Counted from the stretch's first letter, positions 8,640 to 17,370 are shown. The stretch: 64,000 nucleotides of DNA from Sphingopyxis macrogoltabida (GCF_001314325.1 NZ_CP009429.1:744501-808500); one strand, 5' to 3'. Translations and numbers: made by a program. Notes: generated by a model from the letters alone, not told the origin.

Positions 8640-8663
8640 AGGTAAGGGGATTTGCTCTTACCT
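8640..8663 (+). promoter_or_regulatory. Inverted-repeat operator of the second toxin-antitoxin module
   Basis: AGGTAAG (8640-8646) and CTTACCT (8657-8663) are a perfect 7-bp inverted repeat 25-48 nt before the antitoxin ATG. AbrB/MazE-type antitoxins autoregulate through such sites. It also overlaps the start region of the divergent thioredoxin-like gene, so it could affect that promoter. Confidence 0.55.
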
Positions 8664-8687
8664 TGTGCTATTGAAAGGACTCGCCAC

Positions 8688-8939
8688 ATGAACGCTGTTA
8701 CCATTACCGCGAAAGGGCAGGTCACGCTGCGGAAGGAATTGCTCAGGCATCTCGGCGTCCATCCAGGCGACAAGATCAGCTTTGACAAACTCCCCGGCGG
8801 TGAAATCAAGATTCGGGCCATCAGGCCTTCCGGAAAGATTGAGGATTTCTTCGGGTCACTCAAGCGGGAAGGCCAGCGGCCCATCTCGATCGAGGAGATG
8901 AATGAGGCCATTGAAAAGGGCTGGGCCGGACAGCTGTGA
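8688..8939 (+). CDS. AbrB/MazE-family antitoxin
   Basis: 83-residue swapped-hairpin (AbrB/SpoVT) DNA-binding antitoxin. The start MNAVTITAKGQVTLRKELLR followed by HLGVHPGDKISFDKLPGGEI is the complete AbrB fold. A short acidic/helical tail (ISIEEMNEAIEKGW) probably blocks the toxin. I chose the ATG at 8688 over one at 8652 because the AbrB consensus begins here and an AAAGGA sits upstream. The stop overlaps the toxin GTG (GTGA). A MazE-like antitoxin paired with a PIN toxin is a known VapBC variant. Confidence 0.87.
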   Translation: MNAVTITAKGQVTLRKELLRHLGVHPGDKISFDKLPGGEIKIRAIRPSGKIEDFFGSLKREGQRPISIEEMNEAIEKGWAGQL

Positions 8940-9346
8940 AAATTACTGCCGACACCAATATCCTCGTCCGATCCGCAACGCTGGACGATCCCGTTCAAAG
9001 CCCCTTGGCAAAAAAGCTCCTGAAGGAAGCAGAACTTATTGCTGTGACGCTTCCGGCCTTGTGCGAGTTCTGCTGGGTGCTCAGGAAAGTGTATCGCTAT
9101 GAGGCGGCAAGGGTCGCTGCATCGGTCAGATTGCTTATCGACGCCGGCAATGTCGCAGCGGACCGACAGGCTGTTGAAGCGGGGCTTGCAATACTGGAGC
9201 AAGGTGGAGACTTCGCTGATGGGGTCATCGCCCACGATGGCCAATGGCTGGGAGGCGAGACCTTCGTGAGCTTCGATCGAGGCGCTGTTGGCCTTCTGGC
9301 AAAGCATGGGCAAGCTGCGATGAACCCCGATCAATCGAAAGCTTGA
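8936..9346 (+). CDS. PIN-domain (VapC-like) toxin
   Basis: 136-residue PIN ribonuclease. GTG start at 8936 gives KITADTNILVRSATLDD with the first catalytic Asp in ADTNILVR. TLPALCEFCWVLRKVY carries the second acid, and GGDFADGVIAHDGQ plus FVSFDRGAVGLL supply the last ones. Motifs are intact. It forms an operon with the AbrB-type antitoxin and lies head-on to the tra operon, ending 36 nt from the traF stop. It is the second PIN toxin within 3 kb. Confidence 0.87.
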   Translation: MKITADTNILVRSATLDDPVQSPLAKKLLKEAELIAVTLPALCEFCWVLRKVYRYEAARVAASVRLLIDAGNVAADRQAVEAGLAILEQGGDFADGVIAHDGQWLGGETFVSFDRGAVGLLAKHGQAAMNPDQSKA

Positions 9347-9381
9347 TCCGACTGCGCGGCGCTGCGCGGCAATAGACGCTG

Positions 9382-10260
9382 TCATCGACGCGGCTCCATG
9401 CTTGCGCCCACCAAATCGCCGCCGAGTGCGCGCGGATCGGTCGCCGATACCGGCCCGTTGCCGAGCGCATCGAAGAAACCATCTTCCTCGCCCGCGCCGG
9501 TCAGGAACTGCTCGGGGCGGATGTCGCCGAGCATCAGCCGCACGGCCTGGTATGTGGTCTGCGCGAGATTGGGATAGGATTCGACACCCGACGCGATCAC
9601 CATCCTTGCCGAGCTGTCGCGGCGGATCACCATCGTCGTCGGCGTGATCTCGACGCCGAAGCGCTGGCCGAGTTCGGGACGGCGCTCGAGATCCATCTGT
9701 GTGACCTGCCAGCCCGTCTCCTCGCGGAACCGTTCGAGGATCGGCCATTGCACCCGGCAATAGCCACAGGAATTCCGCGAGAACATGACGAGCGCGAACT
9801 GGCCTGCGTGGGCGCGGAGATACCGGCGGCGAACCGCTTCCTTCTCGGCACCCATCGCCGCGCGCGCGTCGCCGACGATCGGGTTGGCGGACTTGGCATT
9901 GAGTTCGGGGTTCTGGAGCAAGGCGATCTGAGTCACGCCTGCGAACGCACGTGCCTTGCGCCGCGCGAAGTCCTGCAGCCGCCAGAAGTCCGCGACCGCG
10001 TCGACGGTGAGCACGGTCGCGGCATAGTCGCGTTGCTGCTCGATCAGCTTGCGGATTTTGGGCGGCGTCCATGTCGCCAGTTCCGCCATCGGCGGTATCG
10101 CCGGCTTCATCAGCGCGTCGGGCTCGGCATCCGCATCTTCGACCGGCGGCGGTGCCTGATACCACCAATAGCCCTGCTTCGGTTCGCGGGTGGGTGAGGT
10201 CGGCTGCGCGGCGGCGGGGAAGGCCGTGATGAGCGCCGCGAGGAGGGCAGGGCGGATCAC
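9382..10260 (-). CDS. traF: Conjugation protein TraF (thioredoxin-like)
   Basis: 292-residue periplasmic protein for F-type pilus assembly. The GTG start at 10260 overlaps the stop of the signal peptidase gene (GTGA) and opens a signal peptide (ALLAALITAFPAAAQ). TraF-family segments include QGYWWYQAPPP near the mature start and the ETGWQVTQMDLERRP region. A thioredoxin fold carries an intact CxxC (NSCGYCRVQW) and a cis-Pro-type EITPTTMV loop, so this TraF could be redox-active. Longer readings of the frame to 10689 overlap the peptidase gene and are not credible. Confidence 0.88.
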   Translation of the reverse strand: MIRPALLAALITAFPAAAQPTSPTREPKQGYWWYQAPPPVEDADAEPDALMKPAIPPMAELATWTPPKIRKLIEQQRDYAATVLTVDAVADFWRLQDFARRKARAFAGVTQIALLQNPELNAKSANPIVGDARAAMGAEKEAVRRRYLRAHAGQFALVMFSRNSCGYCRVQWPILERFREETGWQVTQMDLERRPELGQRFGVEITPTTMVIRRDSSARMVIASGVESYPNLAQTTYQAVRLMLGDIRPEQFLTGAGEEDGFFDALGNGPVSATDPRALGGDLVGASMEPRR

Positions 10261-10856
10261 AGCAGCTTCTCCATGCGGGTGAGGCGCGCGATCGGCACCG
10301 GTCCGTAATAGCGGCTGTCGAACCCGCTCGGGTGCAGCGAGCCGACATAGATCAATCCCGGCGGGATCAGCCCGTGATCGGGCCGCCAATAGTCGAGCCG
10401 CTGGCCACCCCGGCCATAAGGCTTGGTCACGCCGAGCAGCACGCCGTCGCAATAATACCAGCCATCCATGGCATCGGGCTCCATCGAAGATGGCTTTTCG
10501 ATCAGCGATATCCGTTCGCCCGGCATGCAGAGCGCGCGCTTGGTCACCTTGACGGGCTCGGAGCCGGCCAGCGGATGTGAGAGCATGAACAGGACGAGGT
10601 CGCCCTTGGCGATCGGCCCCGGCGCCGCGCGCACCGCCAAGGCGTCGATCGACGGTGACATGACGAGAATGGCTTGCGGGATCGCCCACCAGGTCAGCAG
10701 CGCGAGGGGCACGAGGAGCGCCGTCGCCTTCCAGAGCCGGTCGGGGCGTGCGGGTTCGCCGAGCCCCGGACTGCCGAGCGCAACGGCTGCGCGCCGCGGC
10801 AGTCCCTTCAAACCGATCGCCAGATGCTTACCGGCCTTCCAGGCGAGACTGAGCAT
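10257..10856 (-). CDS. S26-family signal peptidase of the transfer system
   Basis: 199-residue membrane-bound serine peptidase of the LepB/TraF(RP4) S26 family. One N-terminal transmembrane segment (ALLVPLALLTWWAIPQ) is followed by the catalytic-serine box MSPSIDALAVR, the strand KGDLVLFML, and the lysine box KVTKRALCMPGERI. It probably processes the pilin precursor or another transfer protein at the inner membrane. I chose the ATG at 10856 because GAGGAGGTG precedes it; the frame is open to 10925. It overlaps the end of trbC by 29 nt and traF by 4 nt. Confidence 0.8.
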   Translation of the reverse strand: MLSLAWKAGKHLAIGLKGLPRRAAVALGSPGLGEPARPDRLWKATALLVPLALLTWWAIPQAILVMSPSIDALAVRAAPGPIAKGDLVLFMLSHPLAGSEPVKVTKRALCMPGERISLIEKPSSMEPDAMDGWYYCDGVLLGVTKPYGRGGQRLDYWRPDHGLIPPGLIYVGSLHPSGFDSRYYGPVPIARLTRMEKLL

Positions 10857-11721
10857 CGCGCACCTCCTCTTTTCCGCCGAGGCGGGCAATTTCCTCGAGC
10901 AAGCCAGAAAGCGCGGCATCGCCATAGGCGACGTGCGCAGCGCGCGGGCTTTCGTCTTCGCGCTCGCAATAGGGGAGCACCGGATCGCCCGGGATCATGG
11001 CGAGCGCGGGCACGCGGGTGACGCCGTGCTGGCGAAAGACCAGCGGGTCGACGATCACCTGCACGTCGCGCATCACGCATGCCGGTCCCTCGCAGCCGGG
11101 ATCGAGGCGGAGAATCTCGGCGGTGAGCTTCGCCATCGGCGCGACCTTGGCCATCCCGCCCGGCATGCCGCGGAACGCGAGGACACCGCGTGCCTTCTCG
11201 AGCTGCGCTGCATAGGTGCGCAGCGTTGACGTCGGCATCGACGAGGAGACGAACAGCACAGGCACCCAGCCTTTCGCCGCCGGCGCCGGACCGGCATCGG
11301 CGACGGCCTTGATCTCGGGCGCTTCGAGCCCGAGTGCCTGGCCGAGCCGCTTCGCCATCGCCTCGCGCTCTGCGGCGAAGCGGTCTTTGCCGGTCTCAAG
11401 CGCATCGCGGGCGCGGGCTTCCATCGCTGGCGACTTGGCACGGTCGCGCATCGCCTCGAAGGCGCGCCGGCGTTCGACCTCGCTCGGCTTCGGCAGGTCA
11501 GATGGGCCGTTTTGCTGTTGGGCTTTGCGGCGCGACACCGCGCCCTTCAGCCGGTCCATCGCCGCTTCGCCCTCGCGTTCTACCTTCTCGCGCGCCGACG
11601 GGTTGTCGTCGATGCCCGGCGATATTTGCGCTGCGGCAAGGCCGGCGATGCCGGCTACGTCGGCGAGCGCCACCGCGAGTACGGCGCGGCGCCTAGCGGC
11701 CGATGGCCTGCATATAGGCAT
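10828..11721 (-). CDS. trbC: Pilus assembly protein TrbC
   Basis: 297-residue type-F pilin assembly protein. A signal-like start (AVLAVALADVAGIAGLAAA) leads into a charged helical region and then the conserved thioredoxin-like C-terminal domain: PVLFVSSSMPTSTLRTYA, RGVLAFRGMPGG and VIVDPLVFRQHGVTRVPALA. In the F plasmid TrbC acts with TraW in the periplasm. The gene overlaps the traN C-terminal gene by 29 nt and the signal peptidase gene by 29 nt, so its expression is tightly tied to both. Confidence 0.88.
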   Translation of the reverse strand: MPICRPSAARRRAVLAVALADVAGIAGLAAAQISPGIDDNPSAREKVEREGEAAMDRLKGAVSRRKAQQQNGPSDLPKPSEVERRRAFEAMRDRAKSPAMEARARDALETGKDRFAAEREAMAKRLGQALGLEAPEIKAVADAGPAPAAKGWVPVLFVSSSMPTSTLRTYAAQLEKARGVLAFRGMPGGMAKVAPMAKLTAEILRLDPGCEGPACVMRDVQVIVDPLVFRQHGVTRVPALAMIPGDPVLPYCEREDESPRAAHVAYGDAALSGLLEEIARLGGKEEVRDAQSRLEGR

Positions 11722-12802
11722 CGATACGATCCTTCATGTCTGACTGGATGTCGGCCTGCGCGCGGGCCTGAACTTCCGAATAATATTCGGAGAGGTCCAT
11801 TCGGCTGAAGTCGAGCGCTTGGAACTCTTCGGGCGTGAACCCGCGGCAGTTCGGCGTCTTCACCGGTCCCCAGCCATCCGCGAACGACTTCAGCTGCGGG
11901 CGGCCCTGTTCCTGGATGATGCGGCCGAGCTTGGTATTGAAGCAGCAATGGCTGCGCGACTTCTGGACGCAGATGCCGAGGATCTTCGACGAGCAATAGG
12001 AGCCGACCTCGACGCACATGCCCGAGCCGCGTAGCATGCCCGTCTCCATGTCCTGCTGGTCGCAGGAGGAGAGGAGGAACTCGATCATGACGTTGACCGC
12101 GAGGCTGATCGCGATCGAGGTCGGATCGATGCCGACAATGATCGCATTGGCGCCCGCGCTCGCCGCCTGGCTTGCCGTCGCGCCCGCCTGGAAGGCGGCA
12201 TAGGCGGCTTGGGCTCCGGTGAACACGCCCTTGGCGATCGCGATCTTCGTCTGCGTCGACGCGATCGACGAGCCCATTCCGTCCTTGACGATCTTACCCT
12301 TGTCCTTGCAGCAGTTGGAAAAGGTTGTCTTGAGGCCCGCTGGGCGGCAGCGCAGCGCGCGGCCGCCGAATATCTCGATGTTCCCGAGACAATTGCCGTC
12401 GGTGTCGACTTCGCCGTCGGCGGGCGCGCCCGGATCGTCGACGACGGGTTCATCCTCGATCGGGTTTGCCGCGGTATCGATGCAGGCGTTCGGCGAGCAA
12501 CTCGGCACGCCGCCGCTCGCCAGCGTCTCGCACGCATATTGCGAACCAAGCGGGCAGGACGACGCGCCGCCGGGCTCGGGCGCGCACGATGCCCGTTCGA
12601 TCGGGCACTGCCAGCTACCACCTTGCATCCCGACGCAGCTAGCGGTCTCGCCCGCGTCGTCGGCGTCACCATTGCCATTGAGGTCGACCGCGCAAATCTG
12701 CTGCGCCTGCGCTGCCGACGCGTAAACGGCGAGCGCGAAGGCGACGATGCCGAACAGGATCAGCGCGAGGCGCGACGGCCAGAAGAGAAAGCGGCCCATC
12801 AT
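11693..12802 (-). CDS. traN: TraN-like protein, C-terminal TraN domain as a separate gene
   Basis: 369-residue cysteine-rich exported protein carrying the C-terminal signature of TraN: CVEVGSYCSSKILGICVQKS, then SHCCFNTKLGRIIQEQGR and the GWGPVKTPNCRGFTPEEF region. TraN is an outer-membrane adhesin that contacts the recipient surface during mating-pair stabilisation. This gene has its own signal peptide (IVAFALAVYASAAQAQQ), so it is a free-standing secreted protein rather than a frameshifted tail of the upstream gene. It starts in a 4-nt overlap with that gene. The many paired cysteines fit the several thioredoxin-like genes nearby. Confidence 0.82.
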   Translation of the reverse strand: MMGRFLFWPSRLALILFGIVAFALAVYASAAQAQQICAVDLNGNGDADDAGETASCVGMQGGSWQCPIERASCAPEPGGASSCPLGSQYACETLASGGVPSCSPNACIDTAANPIEDEPVVDDPGAPADGEVDTDGNCLGNIEIFGGRALRCRPAGLKTTFSNCCKDKGKIVKDGMGSSIASTQTKIAIAKGVFTGAQAAYAAFQAGATASQAASAGANAIIVGIDPTSIAISLAVNVMIEFLLSSCDQQDMETGMLRGSGMCVEVGSYCSSKILGICVQKSRSHCCFNTKLGRIIQEQGRPQLKSFADGWGPVKTPNCRGFTPEEFQALDFSRMDLSEYYSEVQARAQADIQSDMKDRIDAYMQAIGR

Positions 12803-14745
12803 CGCGCTGTCGCCGTGCAGGCGAGATCGGCGCCAGCGAGCCTAACCGTTTGCATCATGACCACCGCCTCGGGAAAGGTATCAAGGCAGCCGCAGGGCGT
12901 GACGATGGTCTCGCCGGGACCGGCGGGACAGACATTGCCCGGTGAGCAGGCGTGATAGAAGGTGTCGAAGCCGGTCGGGCTGGTCTGCTGCGCGCCGACG
13001 ACGCCCGCAGGCGCCGCGTCGGTATTGGCTTTCGCAGAGCGCGTCTTGCAGACCGCCTCGCAAGCTGGAACCGAGCCGCGATCGGGAAGCGCGAAGGCGC
13101 GCGTAGACGCGGCGCTGCCGCCGTCGGCCGTCCGAACGCGGTCGGCGAGCAGCGTCTCGGTCGAACGATCGATGATATAGGCGCCGCGCGACAGGTCGGG
13201 TTCGGGCATCGCGCCGGTGTCGATCGCGCATTTATAGGTCCGCTGGCGCAGGAAAAAGTCGCGGGTAAGGGTAGCGGTGCAACTGCCCGTGCCGAACTGG
13301 CGCGACCGCGGGAGGGGGCGAAGGCCGGTGCCGACGCCGTTCAGAAACGTCTGGACGCCATCGACGCTCTCGCTGTCGAGGCGGCACTTTTGATTGGCGC
13401 CAATATCTGCGCACTGGTCGACGAGCCGGTCGCTCGGTTCGCATGCGTCCGAAACGCGAATCTCGACGTCGACCAGTCCCCATTCGGTCGTGAGAGGCGC
13501 ACCGCCGCCGCCGCCGCGCACGCGTGCCGACACCGTCGTCGGCCCCGCCCGCAGGTCGGTGGTAAAATCATAGGAGGTGTAATTGCGCGCCGCGCCGCCA
13601 TCGGTGCGGCAGTCGCCTGAAGGCAATCCTGTCGTCAGCCACGGACGCGGCCCCGCGGAGCCGACGACGCGGCCGTTGATGCGGCCCTGGACCCAGTCGT
13701 CGGCGCCCATCTCGACGATCCGCGCCGACAGGAGCTTCGCGGGGTCGCTGACTTCGAAGCGCGCGGTGAAGATCGGCGGCGCGCTACTGCAATTGCCATC
13801 TCCGATGATGCGAAAGCGTCGGCAGCCTTCGCCGCAGCCCTGAACCGAATAGATGACGCCCGTCGCGGAGACGATATCCTCATACGCGAGCGGCCGCAGT
13901 GTGACGTCGCGTTCGATCGTGCAGGCGCGGACCTGTTCGGCCTTGCCGATGCCGGCGGGCGATCCCTTGAGGCTCTGGAACAGCGAGCTTCCGGCTGCGG
14001 TCGCCGCGGCGTCGCCGAGGATCGAAGTCGGACGGCCGCGATAGGCTGTTTGCGGAAGGTCCGGCAAAGCCGTGCAGGCGGTTGATTGCGCTCCGACATA
14101 CTGGATCAGCGGGCCGTTGATGCGCGCCTCGGCCACGCCGACGCGGGGATCGTGGCTCGTGAGTGCGCCGATCGCGCCGCCGCCGAGATCCTTGAGCACC
14201 GACGGCAGATTGTCCATCACGAGATTCGCGCCGCAGCTATTGTTGATGCAATAGCAGCCCGCGAGTTCGGCCATTTCGGCGGCGGCGAGCCCCAGGTCGC
14301 CCGAGACATCGACGTTCCAACGATGATAGTTGCACGCGTTCCAGCTTCCGGGCTGGCAAGCGATGACGCCGTTGGCGCAGATGCCCGAGACGGGCACGGG
14401 CAAGGTGGACACGCGGTCGAAGCTGCCGTCGAGATCGGTGTCGCGGGCGATGCGGACGGTGTTGATGTCGCCCGTGCCGTCAGGCTGGATCAGGATTTCG
14501 AGGAGGCTCGATGTTTTCTGGCAGGCGAGACTCGGCGTAAAGCTCTGGCTGCGATCGACCGTCGCGATCGGCTGTCCGCTGAGGCCGGGGGTGAGGTAAT
14601 TCTCCTGGATCGCCTTGCTGGTCGAGGACTTCGCGCGAGAAGCTTCCGCGGCTGCGCGCGCGCGGTCCTCGACTGACTGCGCCAGTGTGCTGGCGGAAGC
14701 CATTGCCGCCATCGGCAGCAACAGGAGAGAAACCGAGCGCTTCAC
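12799..14745 (-). CDS. TraN-like protein, N-terminal part
   Basis: 648-residue secreted cysteine-rich protein with signal peptide SLLLLPMAAMASASTLAQ. The segment AELAGCYCINNSCGANLV followed by LPSVLKDLGGGAIGALTSHD is TraN-like, and more than 20 cysteines are spread along the chain. It lacks the C-terminal TraN block, which is encoded by the next gene. The two together have about the content of one long TraN. It probably sits in the outer membrane or periplasm as a mating-pair-stabilisation factor. Start ATG overlaps the stop of a possible small ORF upstream. Confidence 0.75.
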   Translation of the reverse strand: MKRSVSLLLLPMAAMASASTLAQSVEDRARAAAEASRAKSSTSKAIQENYLTPGLSGQPIATVDRSQSFTPSLACQKTSSLLEILIQPDGTGDINTVRIARDTDLDGSFDRVSTLPVPVSGICANGVIACQPGSWNACNYHRWNVDVSGDLGLAAAEMAELAGCYCINNSCGANLVMDNLPSVLKDLGGGAIGALTSHDPRVGVAEARINGPLIQYVGAQSTACTALPDLPQTAYRGRPTSILGDAAATAAGSSLFQSLKGSPAGIGKAEQVRACTIERDVTLRPLAYEDIVSATGVIYSVQGCGEGCRRFRIIGDGNCSSAPPIFTARFEVSDPAKLLSARIVEMGADDWVQGRINGRVVGSAGPRPWLTTGLPSGDCRTDGGAARNYTSYDFTTDLRAGPTTVSARVRGGGGGAPLTTEWGLVDVEIRVSDACEPSDRLVDQCADIGANQKCRLDSESVDGVQTFLNGVGTGLRPLPRSRQFGTGSCTATLTRDFFLRQRTYKCAIDTGAMPEPDLSRGAYIIDRSTETLLADRVRTADGGSAASTRAFALPDRGSVPACEAVCKTRSAKANTDAAPAGVVGAQQTSPTGFDTFYHACSPGNVCPAGPGETIVTPCGCLDTFPEAVVMMQTVRLAGADLACTATAR

Positions 14746-15095
14746 GAACGATCACCGTCCACAGTGCGCGATCCATGCGCGAGCCGAAACAGGTCTCCCG
14801 CCCGGAAGTCATCGGATCCGGGCGAGAGGTGCCGATAGACGGCCTGGCCGTCGAACACCGTGAGCACCGCTTTTACCCGAGGACACGGCGGGATCAGGGC
14901 CGGTCTCGCTTGTGGCGATGGCAATTTACCCGTATCGTCTGCAGGTGGAGCGGCGCCCGAGAGGGGGCAGGGCGCCGCTCCCGCCTCGCGCGCCTGCCGG
15001 CAGCCACCGGGGCTGTGGCGGGCAGACCGGGCCGATTCCGGGCTGCGCACGAGACGATCGGGGAGTGCCGGGTCAGGGCGTCGAAATGCCGGCAC
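14742..15095 (-). CDS. Possible small ORF between traU and traN
   Basis: A 117-codon frame that starts 23 nt inside the end of traU and stops in a 4-nt overlap with traN, the same coupling used elsewhere in the operon. The translated protein is proline/arginine-rich at the start, and only the end (KAVLTVFDGQAVYRHLSPG, DDFRAGDLFRLAHGS) looks like folded protein. I recognise no family. The alternative is that this 327-nt gap is simply leader sequence for traN. Confidence 0.35.
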   Translation of the reverse strand: MPAFRRPDPALPDRLVRSPESARSARHSPGGCRQAREAGAAPCPLSGAAPPADDTGKLPSPQARPALIPPCPRVKAVLTVFDGQAVYRHLSPGSDDFRAGDLFRLAHGSRTVDGDRS

Positions 15096-16161
15096 AGCAG
15101 ATCGCTTTCTCGAAGAGCATGAACTGGGCGTTGTCCTTGCCCGGCGCGTGTTTGCCGGAGGTCCAGAGCGCGCCGGGACGGCCGATGTTGACGCACTTGC
15201 CGCCCTTCACCGGCTCCATGAGCTGGAGTTTGTATCGGCTCTTGGTCCAGATCGGCTGCGGCTTGAACGAGCAGCCGTCCGCCGAATGGATGGTCAGCGC
15301 GCCGAGCCGGCCCATCATGAACGTGCCGCGCGCTGCCAGCCCCGCCCAGGCTTCGACGCGGTCGCCCATGTGAATGTCGCCGGCGACAGGATAGGTGCTT
15401 CCCCAACTGCCCATGCACCAGAAGAGCGGGTCGATGACCTTGCCCGCTGCCGCCGCGGCGCTGTCGGACATGCAGGCAAGGCCGGCCGCGGGATTGCCGA
15501 ACAGGATGCCTTCGGGCTGGATGATCGCTCCCAGCGTCCCCGACTGCCAGGTCGGCATCACCTCGGTCATCAGCGCGACGTCGAAACCGTCATCCTCGAG
15601 GCACGGAAGATCGCTGAACATGTCGAGCATCTTCCAGACCGGCGCGACATAATAGTGCATCTGCGCGAACAACTTCGTCGTGTTCGTGCCGTCCGAAATC
15701 GACGACTGGCTGCCCTGGAGCTTGCCGCCGGTCGCCATGATGTCCGTGCCGAGCGCCATCATGCAGCCGGGTTCGGTCACCACGTCGATCATCCGGTTCG
15801 GAGTCCAGAAACTGACCTTGACACCGAACCAGAAGGTTGCACCTTTGCGGCACGCACACAGCGGTTTCGACGCCGATTGTGCGTCGAGCGCCTTGTCGAG
15901 CTTGTCGTAGCTGCCGGCGCGCACGCCGCCGATGGTGATGGGGAAGATGCAGTTCCAACGCACCTTGGTGATCGGGTTGAAGATCGTGTCGCTCGGACAT
16001 TTGGATGCTTGCGCTGGAGCGGGGATGAAAGCGAGAACTGCGCCGAGCCCGACGGGTACCGCCCAGCGAAAGGACCGGCGCGTCTTCTTCGGCTCGACTT
16101 GGCGCCTGGCGCCGCTGCTCCCCGATGCGGAAGTCGCGCGCAAGTGTCGGCAAGCTGGCAT
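15073..16161 (-). CDS. traU: Conjugation protein TraU
   Basis: 362-residue periplasmic TraU, required for F-type pilus assembly and DNA transfer. The ATG at 16161 leads through a basic stretch to a signal segment (GLGAVLAFIPAPAQA). The mature part has the TraU hallmarks FNPITKVRWNCIFPITIGGV, PLCACRKGATFWFGVKVSFW, DIMATGGKLQG, and the cysteine-rich tail MEPVKGGKCVNIGRPGALWT. The frame is open to 16311, but upstream codons look non-coding. A gap of 525 nt with a rho-independent terminator separates it from traW, which is unusual because these two genes are normally adjacent. Confidence 0.92.
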   Translation of the reverse strand: MPACRHLRATSASGSSGARRQVEPKKTRRSFRWAVPVGLGAVLAFIPAPAQASKCPSDTIFNPITKVRWNCIFPITIGGVRAGSYDKLDKALDAQSASKPLCACRKGATFWFGVKVSFWTPNRMIDVVTEPGCMMALGTDIMATGGKLQGSQSSISDGTNTTKLFAQMHYYVAPVWKMLDMFSDLPCLEDDGFDVALMTEVMPTWQSGTLGAIIQPEGILFGNPAAGLACMSDSAAAAAGKVIDPLFWCMGSWGSTYPVAGDIHMGDRVEAWAGLAARGTFMMGRLGALTIHSADGCSFKPQPIWTKSRYKLQLMEPVKGGKCVNIGRPGALWTSGKHAPGKDNAQFMLFEKAICCAGISTP

Positions 16162-16532
16162 GACTTCTCCGTTCCGCCAGGTAGGGCGCTGAAAAGGTTG
16201 GATGAGGCTTCGGCGCTCTGTATGGGCGATTGGCCTGCCCGAAGCGGAGATGGACCCGCCGACATGCTCGTCGCAACCAGATGGGAAAGGATATGCCGCG
16301 GATGGGCACATCGTTGCCGCTATCAGCGGTGCGGGGCCGGCTTCCGTGACGCTGAGGTTGGATTTGCCGATCAGATGTCTGCTCGCGGTCCCGTCGCGTC
16401 CTTGCGGACCAGACCATGGCGAAGGGAAGGCACCAAAGCTCGCTTCTTGCGAAGCGAGTTCCTCCAGGCATCAACGAAGTCGACGATCGGGCCAAATGGG
16501 ACCCTGCGGAATCTTGCGAACTTCATCGAAGT

Positions 16533-16571
16533 AAAAAAAGACGCCCGTCCAGCCGAAGCCAGGCGGGCGTC
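16533..16571 (-). terminator. Rho-independent terminator in the traW-traU gap
   Basis: On the minus strand GACGCCCG (16564-16571) pairs with CGGGCGTC (16540-16547) and is followed by seven Ts (16533-16539). It lies 116 nt after the traW stop and about 370 nt before the traU start. The rest of the 16162-16686 gap holds no convincing gene. traU and the genes after it would need read-through, antitermination or a promoter in 16162-16532. Confidence 0.8.
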
Positions 16572-16686
16572 AAGATGAAGAACTCTGTCTTCGTTTCCGA
16601 GTAGAGCTCCCCTGGGTCGCGGCGTCCGAATAGGCGGATGACCGGATTTGCGATTGGATGAAGGCGCCAAAAAAGAGCTGGCGAAA

Positions 16687-17370
16687 TTACGGCGTGCTCG
16701 CCGAGCGTAGGATTTGGCTCGCGGGAGCCGGGCCTTTTCGTTCAAGCGCGAACTCGCTGACCTCGAGCTTTTGTCCGACCTGCGCGACTATGACCGGCGC
16801 AACGCGAAGATCGAGCCGCTCCTTCACGCGCTCTTCGAGAATGAACAGCGGGCGCGCAACCTTCTCTCCGAGTGCGATCGGGTCGGTCACCTCCGGGCCG
16901 CCCCCGGCGAGCAATATCCAGTCGCTCGCCCGCGCGTGGCCAAGCGCCCAGTTCAGGTCGCGCGAATGAACCACGATCAGGCGCTGCGGCATCGACACAT
17001 AGGTGAGGGGGTTGAAGGTGTAGCCTTTGGGATAGAGCAGTTTGCCGTCGTCCAACCGGACCTCAAAATCGAGCGTGTGGAACGGCACGACGCTTCGTTT
17101 CCTGTTCGCGCGCGCAACGCCGAGTGCGGCTGACTGCATTGCGCTCCACTTCTCACGCGGACCGAAACGACCCGCGATGCTTTTCGGCTGCTGCGCAACG
17201 CGCGCCTCGATTTCAGAAAGGGCATCGGGTTCAGCGATCGCCCAGGTGCGCCCGACCGCCGCGGTCTGTCCACGCGCCGTGGCGGCGATGACGAATGCCC
17301 CAAACACGAGCATCAACGAGGTGCCAAACTGCCAGGCGGCCACTCGAATGCTACCGCGATCATGTTCCAC
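16687..17370 (-). CDS. traW: Conjugation protein TraW
   Basis: 227-residue periplasmic TraW of F-type systems, which acts with TrbC in pilus assembly. Features are the hydrophobic export signal (TSLMLVFGAFVIAATARG), the TraW start RTWAIAEPDALSEIEARV, the segment LYPKGYTFNPLTYVSMPQRL, IVVHSRDLNW and the DWILLAGGGPEVTDP block. I prefer the GTG at 17370 because GGAGGAG lies 8 nt before it; an ATG at 17433 in the same frame is less likely. It overlaps the preceding small gene by 11 nt. Confidence 0.85.
   Translation of the reverse strand: MEHDRGSIRVAAWQFGTSLMLVFGAFVIAATARGQTAAVGRTWAIAEPDALSEIEARVAQQPKSIAGRFGPREKWSAMQSAALGVARANRKRSVVPFHTLDFEVRLDDGKLLYPKGYTFNPLTYVSMPQRLIVVHSRDLNWALGHARASDWILLAGGGPEVTDPIALGEKVARPLFILEERVKERLDLRVAPVIVAQVGQKLEVSEFALERKGPAPASQILRSASTP

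Noticed and set aside
8624..10348. Long open minus-strand frame upstream of the thioredoxin-like gene
   Set aside because: It crosses the plus-strand toxin-antitoxin genes and traF in another frame with low-complexity Arg-rich translation. The ATG at 8623 with a signal peptide is the real start.
16371..16745. 124-codon minus-strand frame in the traW-traU gap
   Set aside because: It runs through the rho-independent terminator and the end of traW, and its composition is random.
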